Assembly (NCBI GenBank): GCA_037013685.1
Contig: CM072887.1
Coordinates: 89,424,347-89,488,346 of the forward strand
Length of the DNA: 64,000 nt
From: Acridotheres tristis
Taxonomy: Eukaryota > Chordata > Aves > Passeriformes > Sturnidae
Direction of reading: 5' to 3'
Position 1 is the first letter of the stretch; each line of letters begins with the position of its first letter. Positions 34,185 to 46,270 of this stretch are shown here, one piece after another. Below the pieces are notes generated by a model, which worked only from the letters and a program-made list of their open reading frames with translations, was not told the DNA's origin and made no database searches. Made by a program: the position numbers and the translations under genes.

Positions 34185-35768
34185 GGTGAAGTTGCAACAA
34201 GGAACCTGAGGGCAATCAGGAGAGACTTCAGGGCCTTGGGACAACAGGTTAAGGGATCAGGAGCAGAAGTAGTGTTCACTATCCTTCCAATTAGAGGAAA
34301 TGATGAGCGAGGAAACTGGAAGAACCAGAAAACTGGTATGTAGCTGTGAGCCTGGTGTCACTGGCAGAATTTTGGGGTTTTTGATCATGGGTTGGCCTAC
34401 GTGACACTGAGCCTGCTGGCAGCAGATGGGATACACCTGTCTCAAAGGGGAAAAGAATATTTGCATAGCAGTTAGCAGAGCTCACTGAATGAGCTTTAAA
34501 CTAGATTTAAAATGGGAAGGGGATAAAACCAGGTTCTCTTGAGATAAGCGTGGGGGTGGCATGTCAAGGTTTGAAGGATCGTGTGCTAGTGAGGTCCACG
34601 ATGTGCTCATTACATGGAGTACATTTGAAATGTCCTTACAAAAAATGTGCACAGCATGAGGAATAAAAAGGAAGAACTAGAAGGTCTGGCTCTGTCCCAT
34701 ATCTATGACATCATTGGCATAAGACAAAAATAATGGGATGAGTCCTATTATGAGGTGCTGTAATGGATATAGATTTTTCAGGACACATAGGCAGGGCAGG
34801 CAATTGCAAAATGTCAGAAGTCAAGTGGCACAGAAGACTGGCTTGGCTGAGCAGGGATCTTCTTCTAGATCTTAGGAAAAGGAAGAAAATGTATGGACAT
34901 AGGAGACAAGGACAAGCAACATGGGAGGAGTACAGAGATGCTGTTCATCACTGTAAGGATAGAATTCTTCTTGCCAAAACTTGATTAGAGTTGGAAAGGA
35001 CAACAATAAGGGCTTTAAAAAACATGTTAATAGCAAAAGGAGAATTGGGAGTAATATTGGTCTGTTGCTGCTGGGGTCAGTCACCTCCTAAGCAGGGACA
35101 TAGACAAGTTTAATGCCTTTTTGCCTCTTTTCAACACTGATGATGGCAGATTAAATATGAGTCAGCAGTGTCCTGGCAGCCAGAAGGGTGAACGGTGTCC
35201 TGGGGTGCATCAGGAACAGCATTGCCAGACAGTCAAAGGAGGTGATTGTCCTCAAAGCTTCACTGCTGTAGCCTCCACACCATGCAGTTTTGTGTATCAC
35301 AATATAAGAATGACATCTAAGTATTAAAGGGTGACTAGGATGCTGAAAGTTCTTGAAAGCAAGACTTAGGAGAAGCAGCTGAGATCACTTGGCTTGTTTG
35401 GTCTGGAGAAGAGAAAGCTGAGAGGTGACCTCATGGCAATCTAAACCTTTCTCAAGGCAGGCAGCAGAGAGAGAAATGCTTGTCTCTCTCTGGTGACTAG
35501 CAATATGTCACAAGGAAATGGAATGAAGCTGTTTCAAGGGAAGTTCAGACTGGAATTAGGAAAAGGGTCCTTGCTGAGAGGGTGGTTGGTTACTGGCTCC
35601 TGAGGGAAATGGTTACAGCACTAAGCCTGACAGAGTTCAAGGAGTGCCTAGTCGATGCTCTTAATCATATGGTTAATTTTACATAGTCCTCTGAGGGGCA
35701 GGGAGTTGAACTCAATGATCTTTATGGGTCCCTTCCAACTTGGTTTATTCTAGAATTCTGTGAATAGT
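34185..35768 (+). mobile_element. CR1 LINE with ORF1 esterase remnant, deleted
   Basis: From 34185 a readable frame (NLRAIRRDFRALGQQVKGSG, then AEVVFTILPIRGND) matches the CR1 ORF1 esterase (SGNH hydrolase) domain. After a deletion, FDHGLAYV and AADGIHLSQRGKE give its C-terminal end with the Asp-x-x-His motif (DGIH). At about 34640-34740 comes the ORF2 endonuclease start (NKKEELEGLALS, YDIIGI). At about 34880-34980 comes the linker (QGQATWEEYRDAVHHCKD). The reverse transcriptase is gone. The 3' tail, ending GGGTCCCTTCCAACTTGG, closes near 35768. Stops and shifts show that it is dead. Confidence 0.85.
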
Positions 35769-38700
35769 TTACTACTAGGAATGCTGTCTTCCAGAATGCA
35801 ACAAAGCACTTAGTTTTTAGTGCAGCATTTATAGAAGTTACTGATAGAATCAACTGAAATTCTCATTATTTAATGTCCTTTTTATGTATTGTACATTCTA
35901 ATAAAATGATTGATCCTAAAAATTGCTTTGTTTTAATTCTGTTTGTCCATTTCCCTTCTCTTTTTCAAATACGTTTAAACATCATCTAGACTAAGACCTG
36001 CAAAAAGGTTTTGCATGCTTCCAGCTCTGCTTAGCTAACCTGTTATCACAGCAAATGGGTGGATGAAGTGCAGCAGAACAAAGTGTAACTCTCAGTACAT
36101 GTGAAAGTAGATTGTAGGCAATCAGTGAAGGAACAAATGACAAATGTTAGATAAATGCCCATTTATGTTCAAGCAGAGCAAACCCATTTTGATTGTTTCT
36201 ATTGCTCATTATATGTTTTTGGTCATGAGAGACCAAACTAATCTTTTACACAATTCTAGTGAAGCTAGTAATGATTATGGGCCAGCTAATATTAAATGGA
36301 AAAAAATTCAGGAATGGATTATAAGGAAGAAGGTAAATGGCAGATGGGAGACTTGGGAGTGCTGAAGATTAAGCCATTTGCTTTGCAGTTGATTGAAGTT
36401 GGATTCTAATTTCTCTTTCATCCAGGCAGAGATAAAATATATTTGTATCATCAGAATAAAATGAAACCTATGACAAGAGTCAGCAACTTTGTCAGGCTGT
36501 TCAAAACAGAGCAAAACAAGATAAAAGGGTGCTCTGCAGTTAAGAGTGGGCTACAGATATATAGATCACTTAGTAGGGATTTGCAATATGAACAGTATTT
36601 GTTATGCAATAACCCAATGGATATGAAAATGTAAAGTGATACAAAGATCTACTGGAAAAGCTGAAGAAATCCACAGACTGAAAGATACTGAAACCCAGAG
36701 ACAGATAACAGGACTGTTATTTGACTTTCATAAGGCATCTCAAAGTTTTGTATCAAAGATTGTTTTGTATGTACAAAGTCTGAGATAATTTTGAAGTGAT
36801 TATCTAACTACTTAAATTTCTGCATTCTTTCACCTAATGCAGTTTTAATAGCGTAACACAAAGCTAGAAACCACGTTGGTCAATGTGAACTAAGAGATTA
36901 ATTTGTTCTTACTGTATTATGTTTATTTGCCACATGTATGTTACATTTCCGTATGCCTATTGAAAAATCTTAAAAATCTATATTTTCATGAAGCTCAGCA
37001 GCATTACATAACATTTCCAAAACTAATTTCTGTTCATCCAGTTGAAGTTTTAACATCAGCTTTGTTGGCTGGTCTGAAGTAGGCTTCAGACCCATGACTA
37101 GACTTTTTCTGATAATTTTGGGTGCCTATCTTTCAGGGTGGCAAATAAAGAACATTTTTGTTGCTAAGGTATGGACCTATAGCGAAATCACTGTAGAATT
37201 CATCTGTTAATTTGTAGCATAGAAGACTGTTCAATAGCTGCCAAAAACTCAGCTCTTACCTAGAAACAAGTGAATGATTGATTATCCTTTCTCACTGACT
37301 ATTGAAAAAAAATATTTACAAGAAGTATGTGCATGAATTGTTACAGTCGAATGAATTAATTCCCTGTTCATGGCTTATATTAACTTCTTTTGTCTTGCTA
37401 AGTTGCTTATAGTCTTAGAAAAGATCATCTACCTTCCTCTGAAACAAGACATGTAGAGAGGTTTGGGTTGAACATCTCAAATTGTTAACAGATTTGGAAA
37501 AATGAAGCCTAAACCAAAAATTCTCAAAAACGGCAGAACATCAGGGCAAAGAAATAGCTCATGGCACTCTCATGTAGGACTTGCAGATAGCAGCAAAAAT
37601 GTGTCAGGCAATAAGGGAGAGAATATATTACTTGGGAAAAAGTTGCATCACTAGACTTGTTCAAATAAAAAGTACTATACAGAGTCTCAAATGGGATTGT
37701 AAAAGTATTCATGTTCTAGGAATAAGCTCAGTGATGTGGAATTCATCTGCTTTGCCTTCCAGTTGGAACAAGGAGTTCTTACTAGCAATATATTGGGTTA
37801 TAAAAAGTATTTTAATATCTCTTAAGGCTGAGAAAGAGACAAGGTGTTCTTCCAGAAAGAAACTTCAGGAGCAGCAAAGCTTGGGAGAAACAATAGAATG
37901 AGTGAGGTCTGTATCCTTTTGAGAGAGGTCTATGTCCCTCTATTTCGTATAAGGGAAGCACTTTGGATCTGGAATGTAGATTTCTTAGTAGAAGCCTAGA
38001 GAAAATATTACTGGAATGATGTATGTTTTCCAAAGTTTAACAAGTCCACTACAAATTAGACTCATCATAATTCTAGCGTAATAAATGTCAAGGACATTTT
38101 GAATTTTACAACTACACCAAGGATAACATTTATCTCCTCTTGTTTTAAATGCAGAGACCTTAAGTAGTTGGACACACAATTTTTATGCAGTATATCCATG
38201 ATAAAATATCTTTGAAGGTGAAACAGGCTTAAGAAATTATCCCTTTCATACACACAATGGTAATACTGATGTTATTTGCAGTCCCCTCTTAGTGGCAGTA
38301 AACTGTTGGATGTTCACCATGCCTAATCTGTGTCCAGGTTAAAAGTAACATTTTCTGCTCCAAGACCAGTTTCTTTCAACAATGTTACTTCATTTTAGTG
38401 ATCTGTTTGAGAAAAAGTTGGAGGGGGGAGGGGAGTACAGGGGCAGGGAGGAGCAGAAAGAACTCTTTAGGATGAGAAACTTAAATGTGCTTCAATATTA
38501 AAGACAGCATAATTTGAACTACAGCCTCATTTTTGACAGTGGTGGCCACTCTGCTTTGCATTATTCAGTGGTGATCCTTGTTTTTTCCAGACTGTGACCC
38601 TATGTTGTATGAGAAAAGGATTCAGGACTTATTAATATCTGGTCTCAGGGAGAAAAGGAAGATCATGTCAAAGTCCCAGACCTCTCTGTGACCATAACAT

Positions 38701-39904
38701 CAGGATCACTACACGCTTGACTATGAAGCTGGGCTCTGTCACATATTTTTGCAAAAGATACATTTGATTCTGAACCCAGGAAATGTACATATTTGGGGGT
38801 AGGGGCTGGGGCAGAGCAAGAATGGAGAAAGAAACTTCTGTTAGTAAACAAGCACATGGGGTTTTAGAAAAGTATATCCATCATATCTCAAGAAAGAGGC
38901 ATACCAGAAGATGATCTTTATATGAATCGAAGCTGATCAGTGCTTCTGGTTACAAAAAAAATCAGGACCATTATTAAACTTAAAATGCTGTGGGGAAAGC
39001 AGTTCCTTAATTTTTTATAACAATTCTTACATCACTTTTCAATATCACCTCAGTTTCAGAAGTCACCTAGAAACTAAAAGGAAAATAGCTAACAAATTTT
39101 GCAATAGTTTTATTTTGCATCATAGGAACATTGCTCTTGTTCTCCTGATCTGAAAGTAGAGTATCTGACCAACAGAGATAAAGACACTATTTAATAAATT
39201 CAAGGGTAACCAAAGTGATTCATAGCTAAGGACCAAAGGGTTTTGTTTCTGGATATGAACAGGTATCAGCAAAGTAGCATAGGGGAGCTCATGTAAGCAT
39301 TTTTACTTTTTAATGTGAGAAACCTGCAATGATATATTTTCAACATGTCAGGAGAGGCATCTGTTTTCTTAGTCTGATCTAATACTTCCTGCTACCCTGA
39401 AGCAAAGGAATGCTATCAGAATTAATTAGTTACCGATTGTTCATTGCTTTTTTCCTAGGTGCCCTTATGTCCTGTTAAACTCAGCAGAAACATTTCCACT
39501 CAAGTTTCATTGTTTCAAAAGTCTGTAATTAATTGTGATTAAATGGTGCAGCTCTGCTGTTTTGACCAGAGCATGGAGTAAACATAATGGAGTTTTACAC
39601 ATTCTTTAAGGAAAGAGCTTTATTCTCTCATTAACAGTATTTACAACCAAAAGGAAGCAGAGTGAGCAAAACAGTTTCAGGGAAATGAGAGAGTAACAGG
39701 GAAGGAACATGGCTGAGGTCCAGGTAAGATTGTCAGAAAGGAAGCAGGTCTTTGGCAGTGACTGTTGGCTACTACACTTCTTCATAAACATAAGAAAGAA
39801 AAATCTTTAGGGGAAAAAGTGTTATGAGAATCATCAGCCATGTAGTTTGCTTGCTGAATTGGTCAACTGCTTTTACAAAGCAAAACTGCTGCTTAATGAC
39901 TGAA
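35769..39904. other. Intergenic, no confident feature
   Basis: AT-rich. A G-rich patch (GGAGGGGGGAGGGGAG) lies near 38422-38437. Several ORFs of 60-106 codons have no recognised family. Part of 36.2-36.7 kb may be very old repeat, but I cannot name it. Confidence 0.5.
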
Positions 39905-40040
39905 TTCTTATAGAATCATAGAGTGTTTTGGGTTGGAAGGGAACTTACAGATCATGCAGTTCCAATCCCCCTGCTGTGGGCAGGGACATCTTTCACTAGA
40001 CCAGGTTGCTCAGAGCTCCATGCAGCCTGGCCTAAATTCC
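39905..40040 (-). mobile_element. CR1 LINE 3' end fragment
   Basis: The plus-strand text AGAATCATAGAGTGTTTTGG, GTTGGAAGGGAACTTACAGA, then CTAGACCAGGTTGCTCAGAG and CATGCAGCCTGGCCT is the reverse complement of a CR1 tail, including the end repeat. About 135 bases remain. Confidence 0.85.
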
Positions 40041-43000
40041 TATGACACAAGGGAGAGAAAATAGGACTTTCCTTAGTACTGGAAATGAAAAATGTTAAAT
40101 TGCATGTACTAATATTGCCTGGCATCAACAATTATATCCTTGATGCTTCCTGCCTGCCAGCAATGCTGCCTCTTTCTCCCACCTGAAAACAGGTCAGTCT
40201 CTGCCCTCTGCAATGTATACTTGAGGTATAAACTGAATGTGTCCTTAAACAAATATTGTAGCAGTAAGCCATAAGTAAATAAGTAAACGGATTTGTACAG
40301 ACTATAAAAAACCCCCATCCCAAGCTCAGAAATCAACCAAAAATTTTAGTGTCCGTTCCTAACAGAGAAGACTTCCCTGCTGTCAGAATGCTGAGTGTAC
40401 TTTCCTTTGACACACTATCATAACACCTGCCTGGCTGCTCTTTTGACCTTGCCATTGTCTGCCTTTTCTCTCTTGAAAAACAAAGGAAAAAAAAAAACAA
40501 AACAAAAACCAAACCAGCTTGATTTGGGATGAGGAACAACAGCTGCAGAAATGCCAGAGTCTGCAAATACCTGCCCCTTGGTTCTTGGCCAGCAGATGAC
40601 TGGGGCATTCAAAGAGGAAGGTGTGTGAGTGAGGAGGTCAGTTCTGCAGTATTCATTCTTCTTACCCAGGCTTCTTCTCTGGGATCAAGAGAAGACTGCA
40701 ACTTGCAGGAGTCCACGTCATGTGAACCAAAAGTGAGACACTTGTGATGAGTGTACCCATAGCTCAGATAGAAAAATGTAGCCCTAAGTGCAGATCTAGA
40801 GTCCTGTTCTCTCATAGTTCAACTGGAGTGACAGCTCTCCTCCTCAAAACAAATACAAATACAACCCTTCTGCCATGGTATGAAACTGCTCATAGAGTGG
40901 GCTTGAACGTTTTTCAAATATCTGTGACATTTCTGAGTGCTTGAAATATCTGTACTGTAGTCTTTTCTTGTCTGCAAGAAGTTTGATTCCTTAACTTGGC
41001 AGTAGATGTGGACTGAACACGATGCATGGGACAATTCAAACCTTTCACTGTGCATGAAGACTGGGAGTGGAATAAAATGCGACATTACCATGATAGATTT
41101 TGCTTCTCTGTAGATAGAGCTCTCTTGGCACTCAGACTAGTTCTCAACTTTCCCAGTCTCACAAATTACCTCTTTTTTTCACATACTGAAACAATGTGAT
41201 CAGTGTGGTTGGTCAAAGACTGGAGCATGTGGGAATCAACTAATCAACAAGTGAATCAACTAATTTGGGAGGCATAGACAAAAAGGAGTTGAAAAAGCAA
41301 TAGGAAGGCCTTTGGCATCATACAAATATCTGTGAAAGAGATTGCTCATACAAATACACCCAACTCTGTAGGGTTAGATGTTCAAAGGACTTGCTTCATG
41401 GATGCAGAAAGCACATAGTGATATGGAGCACCATGGATGGGCTGATCATCAAGAACCTTACTACTTAGTACTTAGCTAAGTATTGGCTAAGATTATAGAT
41501 CTTCCCAAGGAGCAGAGAATCATAACTATTTTTGGTTTTATTTAGATCGTCTCTGTTCCTGCAGAGATTGTTTGTTATGATGTATGACCTTGCTGGATAT
41601 GTTACAGCTGTTATCTTGGAGATTTTCCAGTTACTTTGTTTTAATATTCTGACACACTGCTCCACTTCCAGTGGGGGTAGCAAACTGATAGAGATATTGA
41701 AGAATTTCTTCTGTTTATTTTTAGGGCTCTTTTTAACTCATTCAGGGTTACTGCACTTTGATTTAAGAAGTATAGTAGGTGTTGGTTGGCATAATGGTCC
41801 TAATATTGGTCTATAGAATGATTTGGGTATTTTAACTTTTTAAAATGTGAAATTATCAGATCTTCTATACTTGCCTTTATTTTTATTTTGTTTGTTTATT
41901 TATTTTAAATAGTATTTATCTGGCAAATCAGGATAATTTTCAGGATCCAGATTATGAAAGTTCAGTAGATTTCCAAGATCTGAATACAAAATTAGCTACC
42001 ATCTACAGTTTTAAAGTATTTTTTCCCTCTCTGTGTCTGAAATTTCTCTAGCTTATTGGTTCCTGGAGAAACAAAGCCAAAGAAGCACTACCTTTAGCAC
42101 TAAGTCATGAAAGTACATTTTGATGATTTTAACTTTAAATGTTCTTTTAGAATTCTTTAGCTCATTTCATATTAAATCTGACCTCGTGGAAAGTCATGGA
42201 AAGCTGCTTCTAACAGTTCTTTCAATTGAATAATTGAATTTGTAGCAACCATATGTTTCTCAGCCTACCAACTAATAAAAGTGAATTATATAAGAGGTTG
42301 AAACAAACTTCTGCCTTTAAGGAGTTAAACCCTTGTTTGTCTAGCTTGTTAGTCCTTTTTTAAATTTAGACAATTAATTCTTTATAAGTTCTACCATAAC
42401 ACTGAAGACATATATAAATGTGCTTTGTTTTTTTTCTTGCTGTCCCATAGCAACTCCCTCATTGAGTCTATAGACTTGTATACAACTCTTCAACTTTGGT
42501 TTACTCATATTCTGCTGTCTCTAAGAATAGATAATGTTATTCATCAGTGTCCAATGATTGAGCTTGCCTAGTTTGTAGCTTGGAGATTTTTTTAATGGCC
42601 AAAAGCATAAAAATAGGCATATTTCAGGATAGGTCTTCTTCTGTGTGTGACTGTCTTTCTAGATTTATTAAATTAATATCTAGAATATAGTGTAGGTCTC
42701 TAGGTACCTTTGAATATGCAGCCTTAGGAATTTTTTAAAGCATGAAGATAATTTTTATTTGGAAAACTGTAAAAACAATACAATGACCTTCTTAGATCTC
42801 CTGCCAGGCTTTTTTATAGGCAGGCTTATGTAAGTCTCTTTAGGTACTAAGTTTTTGCCAAATACTTATTTTCTTCTGGTGCTAGTATATATACTGCATG
42901 GAAACATGCTGACATTAAAGAATTCATACATAAAATTACCCATTTTAAATTTTAGTGGATAGTCTGCAGTATTACTCTGCAGGTGAGCTGATGACAACAA

Positions 43001-45449
43001 AGATCCTGACTCTGTACTTTCTTGCAGTCTGCATGAAATATTTCTGTTGTATTCAACCAGGAGAATGCTGCTGAAATTATGACTAAAAATCCTGATTTTG
43101 TTCCCCAAACACTGTAAAAAAATCCTACAGTTAAAAAACAGAAAGTGAAATCCACCTGACTGATAGGTGTTTCCTTTAGGAATGACTGAAGTGCCATGGT
43201 TGTGTAGGCCACACTAAGGAGCTGCATGTCATAGATCTGCTACTTTCCCCTTCCCTAAGGACTTTGCCAGAGCCTGACTGGACTAGCAGGTCTCACTCAC
43301 ATCTCTGAGAACAGTGCAAAAGTATTCCCGAGATCATTCCTGCTGATGCATGATGCTGAGATGTCCTCTGTCTAGCCAAAAATCCTACTAGCAAATACAC
43401 ACAATAGAGTCAAGCCAAGCAAATCTGCTAAGTTCTTGGTTATTAGAATATCTTCTGCATTCAATTCATCTAGCAATAAATATTAAACAATACAAAGGAA
43501 GTTCATGCTTAAACATACCTAAACCGATCATGATTATTTAACACATTATTGTTTATGAAAAGAATACTATCAAAACTAGTACATACTTTTAAAGAAAAGG
43601 ACAGCAGCTTTGATACAGGAACAACTAGATGGTGCTCATCTGCTTTTGAATTTGTCAGGGCTGCAGCACAGGTGATTTAGAGCAGGAAGGTATGATCTCT
43701 AGGAAAATCTGTGTAATCAGAATCATCCTGTTCATAATGTTTGTTGCAGATGCCTAGAAACACTTGCTGACTTACAATTAAGGTTGCAATTTAGCAAAGA
43801 TGGAAAAATTGCTTCGCAAAACATTATAGCCTTTTCTTGTAGTAAATCAAGTGCTTAGAGGGGTAGTTATCCACACACATTTTGTAACATAAGGATAAAA
43901 ATAGAATATATACAGTACCAGTTCTTTAAAATACAATACAAGAGCATTCATTTAAAAAATAAAATAAAAAAATTAAAATTATTTATTCTTAAGTGATTTT
44001 AGCAAATTAATTGTATTACCCTTTAAAAGCAATCGTAGTTACAATGACAGCCACAGAAAGGGAAAATATCTTAGAACAATGACGATATCTGAATATTTGA
44101 AGTCCAAAAGTTAAACTATCTTTAAGTGAAATCCGACATTCAAAGGGACGCCGTTAACTTCACAATTACAACTGCAATTGAAAATTATGTATCTTCTAAA
44201 GTGCTAGGACATCCTAAGATGAGTAAACCGCATTTTACTGTTTTCTGGTCATTTAGTGTATGCTCCTGATTATGTGTTATGTGTAGTCCACATTATGTCT
44301 CGGGAGGTTGTGCGTACTTCCTCAGATTTTGCTGATATTTGGTGTCAAGATTAACAGTCAAGATGAAAACCAGATGGACCAGGATATTAAAACAGACTGA
44401 TAAAAGGCAGTAGGAAGGGACAGAGATTCATGTTATTGTCTTAGTAATGAACAACCACCCATTTCTTTTTGACATAGTAGAAAGACAATCATGTCTTTTG
44501 GAAGGAAATCTTAAAGAGAAATTTGCAAAGCAGTTTTCAGCTGTTTTTTTCAGAAAGCTGAATACATTTTGGGCAAATGAATGAAAGTTACTATGTCACC
44601 GTTAGGTATCTTAGGGCATCTAAAAATCATGGTAATGTTTGATGTGTGATACATTGCCACTTCTCTCACTCATATCTAAGAAAATAATTTAGTTTGTATA
44701 AATTTTATAGCACTGAAAATTCCCTTATTTTCTTCATATTTTAGCACTTATTTACATACCAATAATAAAATTTAAAGGTTCTGAAAATACTTTGAACTAT
44801 CCTACATTTTATCTACTTATATTCTTGTAATATGAAGCAGCATTGCCTCTTTTATGCTTTGGCATAATTTAATGTGCACAGTTCTGTAGAACTTGTTATT
44901 TATCATGCTGAATGATAAATACATCCCCCACATAAAAAAGGAAAATGACAAAATGCTACTGTATCATTGCATGTGGTTGAGAAGTGTGTTATTTTCCAAC
45001 AGAAAAGGTTAGCGCTGTATAATTTTACTAAAAGCAGAAGATGGTGAATTTTTCAAGCTGCTACTGAGGCAGTTTCCTGTTTTTACTGATGACCATGTCA
45101 AGTAATCATGTTCATAAACCAATCAAACTCAAATTAATATCATCTTTTCCTTAGTGACCCCAGAGTAATGGCTTATAGTAGTATGTGATTAAGTAGTACA
45201 TTAAGTTTTTCTAGCCATACTGGTCATTTGTCACTGCCAGATGTAGAGAATAAGGTGAACTTCAGTCTTGTAGACCCTTTCTTGGTACTGGGATCGAGCA
45301 TTTTTTTACAAATTGAGAAGCTAAGAGCTTTGCAACTAGCACATAAACAATGGGCGTTCCTTCTCTGGACACTTTACTATATTACCTGCTGATTCCTTCT
45401 TTATTAAGTAAGTTATTGAATTATCAGGAGACTCTTCAACTGATGAGGT
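40041..45449. other. Intergenic, no confident feature
   Basis: AT-rich unique-looking DNA. It contains a direct repeat, GAATCAACTAAT, near 41233 and 41252, and an A-rich tract near 43953-43980. No gene is supported. Confidence 0.5.
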
Positions 45450-46270
45450 AGGCTTTATGCAAATCACTTCCTATGCCTTTTCAATGGTGACAGGATGCAC
45501 CGGGCTATTCCCCTCTGGAATTCTGGAATGTGATATGTTCTGGATAGAATCTGGATATTCTGAATATTCAGAATTCTGCCACACTCATAATCTTCTGGTG
45601 CTGTATCTTTTCCAGCATTTTTTTTTGCTTAGTCCCAGTCTTTGCTTCTCCATTAGTCTTCCTGTTCTTCCTGTATCTGCATTCCTGCAGCCATGGCATA
45701 GTGTGTGCCATGCCCCAGTTCCCTCTAGTAGCAGAGCTCCTCCTGAGTTCTGTACCACTGCCTCACTACTTGCCTTCTCCAGATCTTTTCCCAATCTCAA
45801 TGTCCCAGTGCCTTCACAGCTACTTTTGCACACTAACCCCTATTCCTCGACTCTTGGTTTTTGCCTTGTCTTGCCATGTTTTCAAAGCCAGTCATAGTTT
45901 CCCTTTCTAGTTTCGACCATTGTATGATGTATTACCTGCAGCACTTCTAGTTCCAATTTTTAACTGGTCTCCTTCAGATGGGCTATTTTTTCAGTCCTAA
46001 TTTGCTCTCTCATGCCCGTTAGGTTCATCTTGTTTCTTTTCCCATTTTGAATGTCCACAGTTCCTCAGTCTTCAGTGAATGCAGAGGAGAGTGCTCATGC
46101 TCTATGTACAGATGAACAGAATTTGCTCCTGAACTCCTCATGGTCCACAGCCATCCAAACTCTCAGAGAGTGTTGCTCTGTGCTGGCTGAAGCTGCCTCA
46201 CCCAGCAAAGGCAACATCTGCACCAACCCAAAGCTGCTAAGATCAAAAGTTTCTACAGAGCATGTGTAAA
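45450..46270. other. Pyrimidine-rich block of unknown origin
   Basis: About 800 bases with more C and T than the surroundings. It begins with a word cluster of TCTGGA and GAATTC, including the perfect 18-bp palindrome ATTCTGAATATTCAGAAT at 45557-45574. It has a 146-codon plus-strand frame (45457-45897) rich in Ser, Leu and Phe with no domain. It may be an old non-autonomous transposon or LTR, but no family was recognised. Confidence 0.3.

Noticed and set aside
45457..45897. 146-codon plus-strand frame
   Set aside because: Low-complexity Ser/Leu/Phe/Pro translation of a pyrimidine-rich block; no start context or family.
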